Counted from the first letter of the stretch, positions 26,255 to 35,135 are shown. The stretch: 64,000 nucleotides of DNA from Streptomyces sp. FIT100 (GCF_024584805.1 NZ_CP075715.1:682001-746000), one strand, 5' to 3'. Notes: a model not told the origin generated them from the sequence alone. Made by a program: numbers and translations.

Positions 26255-27199
26255 TTACCTTCCGTCCTGCTCGGTACGGACCACGCGCAGGTAGACCAGC
26301 GCGAAGAGCATGGCGATGACGACGAGTACGTTGCCGACGGCAGCACCTTCGCCGAAGTGCAGCTCGGTGAAGGAGAGCTGGTAGGACCAGGTGGAGAGCA
26401 GCTGGGTCGCGTCGGCGGGCCCTGCCTGGGTGAGCACCATGATCACGTCGAACGCCTTGATGGTGTAGATCAGTCCGAGCATCAGCACCACGGTGGTGAC
26501 CGGGCGGAGCAGCGGCCAGGTGACGTTGCGGAACCGCTGCCAGGCGCTCGCCCCGTCCAGGGAGGCGGCCTCGTACAACTGCTCGGGAATGGTCTGGAGA
26601 CCGCCGTAAAGAATCACCATGTTGAAGGGGATGCCGATCCAGATGTTGGCGATGACCACGGCGGTCATGGCGTAGGCCGGATCGACCAGCCAGCCGACGG
26701 GGGCGTCGATCACATGCAGGCCGAGGAGTACGTGGTTGAGCACGCCGTATTCCTGGTCCAGCAGCCAGCGGAAGACGGTCCCGGAGACAAGGAGGGGCAG
26801 CAGCCAGGGCAGGAGCAGCAGGGCGCGCAGCACCCCGCTGAGCGGGAAGTGCCGGCGGAAGAACAGGGCGAGGCCGAGCCCGATCGCGAACTGGAAGGCC
26901 AGCGATGCGAGGGTGAAGACAGCGGTGTTCCACAGGGTGGCCGAGAACAGCTCGTTGCCGAACACGGCCGCGTAGTTGTCCCAGCCGGTCCAGGGGGCGT
27001 CCCCCTGGTAGAACGAGCTCACCGTGTAGTCCTGGAAGGCCATGACAACGTTGGCAACGATGGGGTAGCCGAAGAAGACCGCGAGGTAGACCAGGGCGGG
27101 GACGTAGAAGCCGAGCTTGGCGATCCGTTGGGCGCGACGGTGCCGGACGGTGGCGCGGCCGGTCACCGGCGCTGCCGGCTCGGTGAGGGTCATGGTCAT
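26255..27199 (-). CDS. ABC sugar transporter permease, MalF type
   Basis: A membrane permease of about 314 aa with six helices. The EAA loop reads EQLYEAASLDGASAWQRFRNVTWPLLRP. The start is uncertain: an ATG at 27199 (GAGG 11 bases upstream) is used; a GTG at 27211 would add four residues but has no room for a ribosome site. It follows the binding-protein gene by about 20 bp. It pairs with the MalG-type permease to form the pore for a sugar. Confidence 0.92.
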   Translation of the reverse strand: MTMTLTEPAAPVTGRATVRHRRAQRIAKLGFYVPALVYLAVFFGYPIVANVVMAFQDYTVSSFYQGDAPWTGWDNYAAVFGNELFSATLWNTAVFTLASLAFQFAIGLGLALFFRRHFPLSGVLRALLLLPWLLPLLVSGTVFRWLLDQEYGVLNHVLLGLHVIDAPVGWLVDPAYAMTAVVIANIWIGIPFNMVILYGGLQTIPEQLYEAASLDGASAWQRFRNVTWPLLRPVTTVVLMLGLIYTIKAFDVIMVLTQAGPADATQLLSTWSYQLSFTELHFGEGAAVGNVLVVIAMLFALVYLRVVRTEQDGR

Positions 27200-27220
27200 G
27201 GGTGTGCGCACCTCGCCTGA

Positions 27221-28444
27221 TCAGTGGTCGGCCGCGTCGGCCTGGCGCTGGGCGGCGGCCATGGCCTCGGCGGGGGTGAGCTTTCCGGTGGCGACCTGCT
27301 GCAGAGCGGTCGATATGGCCTTGGACACCGCGGGGTAGCGGGTGCCGAGCACGGCGGTGCGGGCGCGGGCGCCTGGCGCGCTGGCCACGAACGGGGCGAG
27401 GTCGGGCTGCTCCTTCACCAGCTTGCGGGCGACGGCCGGCTTGCTCGCCACGTCGGCCCGCAGCCGCGACCACTGGAGCATGTTCTTGTCGCTCAGTACG
27501 CAGTCGAGGAGCCGCACGGCCTGGTCCTGCTTCCCGCCCTCGGGTACGGCCCAGGTCTCGCCGCCCATGGGGCTGGCCGGCATGCCTCCCTCCTCCTTGA
27601 CCGGGAGCGGCACGACCCCGTAGTCGAGGTGCGTCTCGGAGTCCAGCGATGCCAGCTGCCAGGAACCGTTGATCATCATGGCGGCGTGGCCGCCGATGAA
27701 CGCGTCGGCGGCATTGGCCTGTTCCCAGTTCAGCGCCGACGTGGAGACCGAGCCGTCGTCGAAGAGGGACTTCCAGTACGTGAGCGCCTCGATGGCCGCC
27801 GGTGAGTCGAGGTCGGTGAGTTCCCCGCCTGCGCCCCACAGGAACGGCTCGAACTGCCAGGTGCCTTCCTCGGTGCCGATCGCGGAGAGCGCGAGGCCGT
27901 GCCGGTACCCCTTGGTCAGTTTCCTTGCCGTGGAGCGCAGTTCCTCCCATGTGGTGGGCGGTTCGACGCCCTCGTCCGCGAGGGCGCGCTTGTCGTAGAA
28001 GAGCGCGAGGCCGTTGACACCGGGGGCGACACCGTAGAGCTCGCCCTGGTAGCTGCCCGCCTGCAGGACACTCTCGTAGAACCCCTCGGTGTCGACCTTC
28101 CCGTCGAGCCGGAGCAACGCGCCGGTCGATGCGAGCTTGGCGAGATCCGGGTTGTCGGTGAGGACCAGGTCGGAGAGGGTGTGCGCGGCGCCGTCGCGCA
28201 GCAGCTTCGGGACGAGCTGGGAGCGCGGCATCACCTCGCGCTCCACGGTGACGCCGAGATCGCGCCCGCAGGCGTGCAGGATGCTGGTCAGCGCGGTGTT
28301 GCCGGGCTCGGAGGTGTAGTAGTCCGCGACGGTCAGGGTGTTGGGCCCGGTCTCGGCCGTGATCAGTCCGCAGCCGACGGTGCTGACGGCGAGTGCGAAC
28401 GCGGCGCAGGAGGCCAGCGCACCGCGGGCGAGGGGTCGGTTCAT
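27221..28444 (-). CDS. ABC sugar transporter substrate-binding lipoprotein
   Basis: A 407-aa extracellular solute-binding protein (family 1). The signal peptide ends in a lipobox with Cys25 (VSTVGCG), so the mature protein is lipid-anchored outside the membrane. The two-lobed body contains typical landmarks GVNGLALFYDKRAL, PPTTWEELRSTARKLT, GGHAAMMINGSWQLA and MGGETWAVPEGGK. Its ATG overlaps the LacI regulator stop (ATGA). The ligand is presumably an alpha-linked oligosaccharide, judged from the GH31 enzyme at the operon end. Confidence 0.93.
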   Translation of the reverse strand: MNRPLARGALASCAAFALAVSTVGCGLITAETGPNTLTVADYYTSEPGNTALTSILHACGRDLGVTVEREVMPRSQLVPKLLRDGAAHTLSDLVLTDNPDLAKLASTGALLRLDGKVDTEGFYESVLQAGSYQGELYGVAPGVNGLALFYDKRALADEGVEPPTTWEELRSTARKLTKGYRHGLALSAIGTEEGTWQFEPFLWGAGGELTDLDSPAAIEALTYWKSLFDDGSVSTSALNWEQANAADAFIGGHAAMMINGSWQLASLDSETHLDYGVVPLPVKEEGGMPASPMGGETWAVPEGGKQDQAVRLLDCVLSDKNMLQWSRLRADVASKPAVARKLVKEQPDLAPFVASAPGARARTAVLGTRYPAVSKAISTALQQVATGKLTPAEAMAAAQRQADAADH

Positions 28445-29463
28445 CGGTCTTCCTTCGGCTCGTCGCCGCGGACGGGTGCCGGGCGGGTGCTGGCCCTGAC
28501 CGCGAGTCGGGGTTCCAGGAGCACGGGGGTGCCGGTGGTGGAGCGGTCGAGGTTGTCCATCAGCAGGTCGACGGCGCGCGCGGCCATCTCGGCGGCGGGC
28601 ACGGCGATCGAGGTCAGCTGCGGTTCGCCCGCGGTGGCGACGGCGTCCGAGCCGATCACGACCATCGAGAGGTCCTCGGGCACCGCACGGCCGTGGCTGC
28701 GCAGCAGCGCGGGGAGATGGGCGGTGGCCGACTCGTTCTGCACCACGAGCGCGGTGGCGTCCGGGCGTTCGGCAAGGACTCTGGCGACCGTGCCCGCGGT
28801 GCCGGCCCAGTCCGCCTCGCAGGGACGGTGGGTGAGCCTGGCTCCCCGGGCGGCGGCCTGGGCGAAAGCGCCCGCGGCGGTGCGCTCCGCGTAGCCCGCG
28901 CGGTGCCGGTAGACAGCGGCGGGTTCGCCGACGAAGACGATGTCGCGATGGCCGAGGCCGGTCAGATGGTCCACACACATCCGTCCTGCGGCCTCGAAGT
29001 CCAGGTCCACGCAGGGCAGACCCGCGGGGTTGGCGGGCAGCCCGATGAGCACCGCGGGCACGGAAAGGCGGCGGACCACGTCGAGACGGGGATCGGCCAC
29101 ACCGATGTCCATCATGACCAGCCCGTCGAGCCGGGCGGCCTGCACGGCGTCGAGCAGGTCGTCGCTGCCCTGGTGATCGGTGAGCAGCAGGACGTTGCAC
29201 CGGTGGCCGCGGGCGGCGACGCTCGCCGCGAGCATGAACTCGGCGAGGAGCGGCCGGTGTTCGCCGCCATGGACGCTGACGGCCAGTCCGACGGTTCGGC
29301 GGGGCGGGTGTGCTCCCGGAGTCGGCCGGTAGTCGAGGGCCGCGATGGCGTCGAGCACACGGCTCCGGGTCGCGTCGGATATCGGCCGTTTCCCGCTGAG
29401 GACGTAGCTGACGGTGCTGACCGCGACGCCCGCGTGTTGCGCCACGTCCACGATCGTCGCCAC
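28441..29463 (-). CDS. LacI family regulator of the sugar operon
   Basis: A 340-aa LacI/GalR repressor. The helix-turn-helix and hinge are at the N-terminus (MATIVDVAQHAGVAVSTVSYVLSG as family-typical, residues 1-55), though the hinge helix region is short. A periplasmic-binding-protein-like effector domain follows. It is the first gene of the right-to-left operon and is translationally coupled to the binding protein. A perfect 10-bp-arm palindrome 36 bp upstream of its start is the probable operator, giving autoregulation. Confidence 0.92.
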   Translation of the reverse strand: MATIVDVAQHAGVAVSTVSYVLSGKRPISDATRSRVLDAIAALDYRPTPGAHPPRRTVGLAVSVHGGEHRPLLAEFMLAASVAARGHRCNVLLLTDHQGSDDLLDAVQAARLDGLVMMDIGVADPRLDVVRRLSVPAVLIGLPANPAGLPCVDLDFEAAGRMCVDHLTGLGHRDIVFVGEPAAVYRHRAGYAERTAAGAFAQAAARGARLTHRPCEADWAGTAGTVARVLAERPDATALVVQNESATAHLPALLRSHGRAVPEDLSMVVIGSDAVATAGEPQLTSIAVPAAEMAARAVDLLMDNLDRSTTGTPVLLEPRLAVRASTRPAPVRGDEPKEDR

Positions 29464-29498
29464 GGCTTCTCCTCACGCTGCACCGGCAGGCGAGCGCA

Positions 29499-29519
29499 TC
29501 GTCGAAACCGTTTCGACGA
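29499..29519. promoter_or_regulatory. LacI-type operator
   Basis: Perfect inverted repeat: arms TCGTCGAAAC and GTTTCGACGA around a single central C. It lies upstream of lacI. A right half-site (GTTTCGACGA) recurs at about 29600-29609, followed by TTTCGACG, so a second weaker site is possible on the side facing the RraA-like gene. Confidence 0.8.
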
Positions 29520-29743
29520 CACGGATGTGCGGCTCGCCCCTGAGCTGCCCGCGTGAGGTTAAGCAGGGGTGAACGATCGCGTCCATAGCCCTCGGACCGT
29601 TTCGACGATTTCGACGCGCGCCATCTGCCCCCGGTGGCCGCCCGGCAGCACCGGGGTACGCCGCTTCTCGTGCTCAGGAATTCCCGAGGGCTTACGAGTA
29701 CCGTGAAATCAAGGGAGGCCCTACGTCGGCTCGGGAGGCCCTC

Positions 29744-30403
29744 ATGGCAGACAAGCCCGACCGCCTGCACGAACTGGCCTCGCGTGTGCGTACCCCCGAC
29801 GTCGTCGATGCCATGGGACGGATGCACCGCCACCGGTGCCACATCAACGACCTGGTGAGCCCGACTCCGGGCCGTGTCCTCCTGGGCCCCGCGGTGACGG
29901 TGTCCTATCTCCCTTCCTGCGAGAAGGCGCTCCCGCCCGACCGGTTCAACTTCGACCGCCTGTTCAATGACGCCATCGCAGATGGTGCACAGGGGCGGGT
30001 GCTGGTCCTGGCCGGCAACGGGCACACGGACGTGTCGCTCGGAGGCGGAGCCAAGCTCTCGCGACTGGCCGTGCACGGTCTTGCGGGCATCCTGGCCGAC
30101 GGACGTCTGCGGGACTTCGCCCAGATCGCGAGTTACGGCTTCGCCGCCTACTGCTGGGGGGAGACGGTCAAATGGGGCGGCGACGTGGTGACGCCGTTCG
30201 AGGCCGACCGGCCGGTCGTGGTGGCCGGTGTGGCCGTCCGCCCGGGTGACTACGTGTTCGCGGACGCGTGCGGCGCTGCCGTGATCCCCGCCGCAGAGGT
30301 GCTCAGCGTGTTCGAAGAGGCCAACCGCGTCGTGCAGGACGAGGCGGCCTTCGTCGAAGGAATCCGTCAGGAAGGCCCCGCCGGCAGCGGATCCGGGCAG
30401 TAG
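29744..30403 (+). CDS. RraA-like / HMG-CHA aldolase family protein
   Basis: A 219-aa member of the RraA-like fold. It has the signature GGGAKLSRLAVHGLAGILAD followed by GRLRDFAQI, with Asp/Arg positions that in this family bind a divalent metal and an oxaloacetate- or HMG-like acid. True RraA inhibits RNase E, while other members are class II pyruvate aldolases or decarboxylases; the sequence does not decide. The ATG at 29744 follows GGGAGG. It is divergent from the LacI sugar operon. Confidence 0.78.
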   Translation: MADKPDRLHELASRVRTPDVVDAMGRMHRHRCHINDLVSPTPGRVLLGPAVTVSYLPSCEKALPPDRFNFDRLFNDAIADGAQGRVLVLAGNGHTDVSLGGGAKLSRLAVHGLAGILADGRLRDFAQIASYGFAAYCWGETVKWGGDVVTPFEADRPVVVAGVAVRPGDYVFADACGAAVIPAAEVLSVFEEANRVVQDEAAFVEGIRQEGPAGSGSGQ

Positions 30404-30752
30404 CGGGCCGCTCCTCCCCCGTCGTCGCGTCCTCCCCCGTCGTCGCGGTTCTCTGCGCGTTCGGCGCCGCGACCGTCCTCGCCGCTCGCTGATGGTCGGG
30501 GCGTGCACCTCGGTCGGACGTTCCCGGGCCTGACGGGAGGGGCGGGAGGGGCGGGAGGGGCGGGAGGGGACGAGCACTCACCGATGCCGGGAGGACGGCT
30601 CCCCGCGGCGACAGGACCGCCGGGTGCGGAGGGTCACCTCCACACCCGGCGGCTGCGCACCCCGCACCCCGCGGTTCCACACCCCGCGGTTCCACACCCG
30701 GCGGCTCCGCACCCGGCGGTCCTGCGCCGGTGTGTCGGCCTCCTGAGGGGTT
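30404..30752. repeat. Gap rich in short direct repeats
   Basis: No convincing gene. The stretch holds two copies of an 18-bp repeat (TCCTCCCCCGTCGTCGCG, about 30412-30447), about four copies of GGGAGGGGC near 30535-30570, and about four degenerate 15-bp units based on CCCCGCGGTTCCACA from about 30660 to 30725. It lies between convergent genes and may act as a transcription barrier. Confidence 0.65.
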
Positions 30753-31226
30753 TCAGCGGCCAGGGGCCCGCTGTGTGACCTCCTGGAGCACCCAGCCGTT
30801 GCCGTCCGGGTCGCTGAAAGTGGCGTAGGAGCCGTAGGAGGCGCGGTCGGGATGCGGGCCGGCGACCCGCTCCTGGCCCTCGGCCCCGTGGGTGAGGTCT
30901 CCGGCCTCGTGGCCGTGGTAGAAGAGCCCTCCGCCGTCGTGGAATGCCTCGCTCACCTCGATGCCACGGCCGACGAGCTCCGCGCGGGCCTGCTCGATGT
31001 CGGTGACGATGAGGTACAGGCCCTGGACCGAGCCCGGCGCGGCGGAGGTGAGCCCCTGGCCGAAGATGATCGAGCACTCGGAGCCGGGCGGCGTGAAGTG
31101 CACCGCGCGCCAGTCCTCACTGACGGCCTTGTCGAGATCCAGGCGGAATCCCGCCTGCTCGTAGAAGGTCTTGGCCCGATCGATGTCGGAGACGGGCAGC
31201 ACGATGAGTTCGAGCTTCAGATCCAT
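30753..31226 (-). CDS. VOC family (glyoxalase/bleomycin-resistance fold) protein
   Basis: A 157-aa single-domain VOC protein with the paired beta-alpha-beta-beta-beta modules (LELIVLPVSDIDRAKTFYEQAGF; LYLIVTDIEQARAELVGRGIEV; SYATFSDPDGNGWVLQEV). The conserved Glu and His of metal-binding members are at plausible positions, but substrate cannot be read. The ATG at 31226 follows GAGAAGGA. A candidate promoter pointing at it overlaps the palindrome at 31426-31447, about 200 bp upstream. Confidence 0.85.
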   Translation of the reverse strand: MDLKLELIVLPVSDIDRAKTFYEQAGFRLDLDKAVSEDWRAVHFTPPGSECSIIFGQGLTSAAPGSVQGLYLIVTDIEQARAELVGRGIEVSEAFHDGGGLFYHGHEAGDLTHGAEGQERVAGPHPDRASYGSYATFSDPDGNGWVLQEVTQRAPGR

Positions 31227-31425
31227 GTGGGGGGTCCTTCTCTCTGAGTATCGGTGAATCCCGCACCCTGTGCGTCACCGGTTCACGACGTGGTCCCGGA
31301 CGGCGGAGCCGGCTCCGGACGCTCGGTCGCGCATGCCCGCGCGCTGTGCGCAGACAGATACCGCCGAGTCGCGGCGCGGTACGCGGACGGCACTGTCCGC
31401 ACGGCGCGGGAGCTACCCGACCACG

Positions 31426-31447
31426 AATAGGAGCATATACTCCTATT
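31426..31447. promoter_or_regulatory. MarR-type operator, distal copy
   Basis: Perfect palindrome with arms AATAGGAG and CTCCTATT and a 6-base spacer. On the minus strand it overlaps a plausible promoter (TTGCTC, 17 bases, TATGCT) reading toward the VOC gene. A near copy of the motif lies in front of the marR gene at 32123. Confidence 0.7.
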
Positions 31448-31642
31448 TGCCACGGAGCAAGAAACCTTTCCACAGCAGCTGGGACCGGGTGTGCCGGTGC
31501 GACGAGCACCACTGGCACACGGCATCACGACATCCACCGGCCCGTTCGCGCCGTCGAACCGGTGATCGCGGCGAGAGGCGAGAGAGGGGCCGACCGTTCC
31601 AGGATAGATCGCCGACCCCGGTGGCGCTCCGCGCCTCGTTCC

Positions 31643-32095
31643 TCACTCGGCCCAGGGCTCGAAGCCGGTATGGAGGACGGCCTCCAGGGAGGCGCGCAGC
31701 CCGGCCGCCTCCCCCACTCCGAACTTCTCCTCGAACTGGGCTTGCACGGCTTTCCACAGGGGCACCGCCGCCCTCATCCGGGACAGGCCGGCCGGCGTGA
31801 CGGTGACGATCCGTGCGCGGCGATCGGCCGCCGACTGCTCGACGGTCACCAGACCCTCCCGCGCGAGCGGCTTGAGGTTCGAGGCCAGGGTCGTACGGTC
31901 CATGGCGATCATGTCGGCGAGGGTGGTGATCGTCGTTTCCCCGTGAGTGCTCAGCTTCTGCAGGATGCTGAACTGCGTCGCACGAAGACCGACCGGGCCG
32001 AGCGCCTTGTCGTATGTCGCACCGAGGTACCGGGCCGCCTTCCGCAGAGCCAGGTTGTTGCACGAGTCGGCGAGATCCGTCGGCGCAGTGGTCAT
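31643..32095 (-). CDS. MarR family transcriptional regulator
   Basis: A 150-aa MarR protein. The winged helix is at 40-105 (ATQFSILQKLSTHGETTITTLADMIAMDRTTLASNLKPL) with the DRRARIVTVTPAG wing. The ATG at 32095 has GGAGGAG six bases upstream; the frame continues upstream but that part is antisense to the NmrA gene. It is divergent from an NmrA-like oxidoreductase gene, and an AATAGGAG palindrome lies 28 bp upstream of its start. The N-terminal Cys (SCNNLALRK) near residue 11 recalls redox-sensing HypR/QsrR-like relatives, but that is a guess. Confidence 0.9.
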   Translation of the reverse strand: MTTAPTDLADSCNNLALRKAARYLGATYDKALGPVGLRATQFSILQKLSTHGETTITTLADMIAMDRTTLASNLKPLAREGLVTVEQSAADRRARIVTVTPAGLSRMRAAVPLWKAVQAQFEEKFGVGEAAGLRASLEAVLHTGFEPWAE

Positions 32096-32122
32096 GGTCT
32101 CCTCCAGAGTTCCCCCGCCCAT

Positions 32123-32144
32123 AATAGGAGTGCATGCTCGTAAT
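32123..32144. promoter_or_regulatory. MarR-type operator, proximal copy
   Basis: AATAGGAG, a 6-base spacer (TGCATG) and CTCGTAAT, which matches the perfect distal copy at 14 of 16 arm positions. It sits between the divergent marR and NmrA-like genes. Confidence 0.6.
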
Positions 32145-32246
32145 CGCCGACGGTGCCGAGCTCGCGGCCTTCCCGCAGGCGGGGTCCCGCCCGCCTGTCT
32201 AGGCTGAAAAGGGGCCCGGGGGCGATCGAAGGGCGGAGGTCGACCG

Positions 32247-33152
32247 ATGGCTGCCGGCAACCTCGTTCTCATCGCCAACGCCGGTGACGTGGGCAGCGCG
32301 GTCCTCGACCAACTGCGCGCCCAGGACGTGCCGGTGCGCGTGCTGGTCCGCCGTGACGACGATCGTGCGGCAGGGCTGCGCGCACGCGGGGCGGAGGTCG
32401 TCCTCGGCGATCTGACCAGGCCCGAGAGCGTAGCGGCTGCGCTGGAGGGGGTCGCGAGGATGTACTTCGCGATGCCGGTGTCGCCGGACCATCTGCTGGC
32501 GACGACCGTGGTGGCCAGCGTGGCCCGCGAACACGGGGAGCTGGACGGCCTGGTCGGCATGTCCCAGATGACGGTGTCGCAGATGACCGCCACCAGCACC
32601 GCGGAGTCCTTCCAGCAGCGGCTGCACTGGCTGGCGGAGCAGGTGCTGAACTGGTCGGGCCTGCCGGTGGTGCACATCCGACCGACCTCGTTCCTCGACA
32701 ACCCGCTGTTCACCACGCTGGCGGCACGGTCGATCCGGGAGAACGGCACGATCGCGCTGCCCTTCGGCACCGGACGCACCTCGCCGGTCGCCGTGGCCGA
32801 CGTCGCCCGAGTGGTCTCCACCGTGCTCCGCGACCCGGCCCCGCACATCGGACACGTCTACGAGCTGACCGGACCACGCACGGTCGACATGACCGAGATG
32901 GCCGAGGAGTTCTCCCGGGCCCTCGGGCGGCCGGTGGCCTACGTGGACGTGCCCCTGGACCAGTGGCGGTCCGGCGTACTCGCCAAGGCCGGTCTGCCGC
33001 CGCACACCGAACAGCACATCGCCACCATGGCCCGGCTGCACCGCGAGAACCGCTACGACCGCGCGACCGACGCCGTCGAACGCGTCACGGGCCTGCCGGC
33101 CGAGAGGATCGAGGCGTTCGTGGCCGCTCGCAAGGACTTCTATCTCGGCTGA
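32247..33152 (+). CDS. NmrA-like NAD(P)-binding oxidoreductase
   Basis: A 301-aa atypical short-chain dehydrogenase. The nucleotide loop is LVLIANAGDVGSAVLDQL, with VLVRRDDD at the end of strand two favouring NADP(H). The body has RPTSFLDNPL, SPVAVADVARVV and HVYELTGPRTVDMTEMAEE, as in NmrA/TMR-like proteins that act as redox sensors or reductases. The catalytic Tyr-x-x-x-Lys is not obvious. It is divergent from marR and probably its target. Confidence 0.85.
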   Translation: MAAGNLVLIANAGDVGSAVLDQLRAQDVPVRVLVRRDDDRAAGLRARGAEVVLGDLTRPESVAAALEGVARMYFAMPVSPDHLLATTVVASVAREHGELDGLVGMSQMTVSQMTATSTAESFQQRLHWLAEQVLNWSGLPVVHIRPTSFLDNPLFTTLAARSIRENGTIALPFGTGRTSPVAVADVARVVSTVLRDPAPHIGHVYELTGPRTVDMTEMAEEFSRALGRPVAYVDVPLDQWRSGVLAKAGLPPHTEQHIATMARLHRENRYDRATDAVERVTGLPAERIEAFVAARKDFYLG

Positions 33153-33253
33153 GCCGCGGGACCACGCGCCCCCTGCGTCACGCTCGTCCCACACTCGCCC
33201 CCGCTCCCGCATTACGCTCTGCGGCGACGACCGGCCGCGTCCCCGGAGGCTCC

Positions 33254-33973
33254 ATGCCATCCCCCGATTCCCCGCGCTACGACGACCTCCGCGCGATGTT
33301 CGTCAACTGCACGCTGAAGCGGTCGCCCGAGGTCAGCAACACCCAGGGCCTGATCGACAGGAGCCGCGCCGTCATGGAGGCGGCCGGCGTCGCCACCGAG
33401 CTCGTCCGGGCCGTCGACCACGACATCGCGACCGGCGTGTGGCCGGACATGACCGAACACGGCTGGGAGAGCGACGCATGGCCCGCGCTGTACGAACGGG
33501 TCATGGCGGCCGACATCCTGGTCCTGGCCGGGCCGATCTGGCTCGGGGACAACAGCTCGGTGATGAAGCAGGTGATCGAGCGGCTCTACGCGTGCTCCTC
33601 GCTGCTCAACGACCGTGGCCAGTACGCGTATTACGGGCGCGTAGGCGGTTGCCTCATCACCGGCAACGAGGACGGCGTGAAGCACTGCGCGATGAACGTC
33701 CTCTACAGCCTCCAGCACCTCGGCTACAGCATCGCCCCGCAGGCCGACGCGGGCTGGATCGGGGAGGCGGGGCCCGGACCCTCGTACCTCGACCCCGGAT
33801 CCGGCGGGCCGCAGAACGACTTCACCAACCGCAACACGACCTTCATGAGCTGGAACCTGATGCACCTCGCCGCCCTGCTCAAGCGCTCGGGTGGCATCCC
33901 GGCCCACGGCAACCAGCGCTCGGAGTGGGACGCGGGCTGCCGCTTCGACTTCCCGAACCCCGAGCACCGCTGA
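33254..33973 (+). CDS. Flavodoxin-fold NAD(P)H-dependent oxidoreductase
   Basis: A 239-aa flavin reductase-like protein. The flavodoxin phosphate loop is at the N-terminus (FVNCTLKRSPEVSNTQGL) and the flavin-contacting segment is ILVLAGPIWLGDNSSVMKQVIERL. GGAGG precedes the ATG at 33254. It follows the NmrA-like gene by about 100 bp on the same strand. The electron acceptor is unknown. A short hairpin lies just after the stop. Confidence 0.85.
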   Translation: MPSPDSPRYDDLRAMFVNCTLKRSPEVSNTQGLIDRSRAVMEAAGVATELVRAVDHDIATGVWPDMTEHGWESDAWPALYERVMAADILVLAGPIWLGDNSSVMKQVIERLYACSSLLNDRGQYAYYGRVGGCLITGNEDGVKHCAMNVLYSLQHLGYSIAPQADAGWIGEAGPGPSYLDPGSGGPQNDFTNRNTTFMSWNLMHLAALLKRSGGIPAHGNQRSEWDAGCRFDFPNPEHR

Positions 33974-33979
33974 GCGGAC

Positions 33980-33998
33980 GGACGCCTCGCGGGCGTCC
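33980..33998 (+). terminator. Short hairpin after flavin reductase
   Basis: GGACGCC (33980-33986), TCGCG loop, GGCGTCC (33992-33998), seven bases after the stop codon. Confidence 0.5.
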
Positions 33999-34100
33999 CC
34001 CGGTTCACCACCGAACGGTGCGGTGGGATCGGCCCGGGCAGAGCGGTGACGCCGCCTGGGATACGGTGCCGCGGGACACCGGAGCAGGGAGAGCGGTCCG

Positions 34101-35111
34101 ATGAAGGTCATACGCCGCCTGGCGTTGTACGTGGCGCTGCCGCTGACGGTCGCCGCCGTGGCGGGCCACGGCTGGTACCAGTTCAGCGACACGGGCAAGC
34201 GGTGGCGGTACGAGGACAGACTCGCGACGTACTGCCAGGGGCTCATCCCGCCCGAGGAGTCCGCCGTCATCACCGGCTACGACACGGTCGAAGGGCTGCC
34301 CAACGACGTGCACCACGGCGGGTCCGACGGCTACGAACTCTGCTGGGTCGGGAGGAGGAACGCACTGACCATCGCCCGGATTCCCGCGTCCGCCCGCGAC
34401 GACGACGGCCGCCGGGGCGTGTTCGACCTGCTGCGCCCGAGTGCGTCGAAGACGCCACCGCTGCCCCTGGGGGGCGGCTGGCAGGGCTACACCAACCTCA
34501 AGAGCGCCGCCGTCGTTCTCGAGTGCACCAACCAGGACGCCTCCGTCGTCGTGAGTTCGGCGAGCGCCGGGGGCGGTGCGGCCGACGGCGCCACGACCGA
34601 ACTCGTCGCGGCCACGGCGGTCCGCGCGGCGGACCGGTGGGGCTGCGCGGCCGATCCCGGCGGCCCGCTGCCGAAGCTGCCCGACCCACCTGCGGAGAAG
34701 TCGCCCCTCGATGCGGAAGGCACCTGCGCGGGCATCCCCATGCGCGGCATGGACATGATCCACTGGATCAGGGAGACGACGTCATCGGCAGGGACCGCGC
34801 CGCTGGAGAGCTGCGTCCTCGGTGAGACGAAGGCCCGCGCGGAGGAACTCTTCGTGCTCAGCGCCCGTTTCGGCCCCCTCGCCCAGGCCAGGGCCTCGGA
34901 CACGGATCCCGACGGGGACGCGGGACACGTCGGCGTCTCCTTCTGGGCCACCGCCAAGTGCCCCGGCGCCGACGCCCGTGCACTCTTCACGATCTCCACC
35001 ACCGCTTACGTCCACGAGAACGCCGACGCCTTCGCCCGGTCCGCCCTCTCCGCCTTCGCCGAGCGGGCGTCCGCGCAGCGCGGCTGCACGGACCTCCGGC
35101 TCCCCGGCTGA
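34101..35111 (+). CDS. Exported or membrane-anchored protein of unknown function
   Basis: A 336-aa protein with an N-terminal hydrophobic helix (LALYVALPLTVAAVAGHGWY) that is a signal anchor or uncleaved signal, followed by an extracytoplasmic region. It holds six or more Cys residues (CQGL, CWVG, ECTN, WGCAAD, GTCAG, KCPGAD, GCTD), suggesting disulfides outside the cell. The two halves look loosely related (each has a Cys, a VVVS/VGVSF strand and an ending RWGC or QRGC), so an internal duplication is possible. No known domain was recognised. Confidence 0.75.
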   Translation: MKVIRRLALYVALPLTVAAVAGHGWYQFSDTGKRWRYEDRLATYCQGLIPPEESAVITGYDTVEGLPNDVHHGGSDGYELCWVGRRNALTIARIPASARDDDGRRGVFDLLRPSASKTPPLPLGGGWQGYTNLKSAAVVLECTNQDASVVVSSASAGGGAADGATTELVAATAVRAADRWGCAADPGGPLPKLPDPPAEKSPLDAEGTCAGIPMRGMDMIHWIRETTSSAGTAPLESCVLGETKARAEELFVLSARFGPLAQARASDTDPDGDAGHVGVSFWATAKCPGADARALFTISTTAYVHENADAFARSALSAFAERASAQRGCTDLRLPG

Positions 35112-35135
35112 CGCGTCGGTGGCGAGTCACCGGTG

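Noticed and set aside
24272..27220. 982-codon open frame on the plus strand
   Set aside because: Exactly antisense to the GH31 and permease genes. Its translation is Gly/Asp/Glu/His-rich without domains, the usual mirror of GC-rich codons.
24996..27950. 984-codon open frame on the minus strand
   Set aside because: Same strand as the operon but another frame; an Arg/Pro-rich translation overlapping four well-supported genes.
31448..31642. Possible small gene on the plus strand (ending TSTGPFAPSNR)
   Set aside because: Only about 24 codons, no ribosome site and no recognisable similarity.
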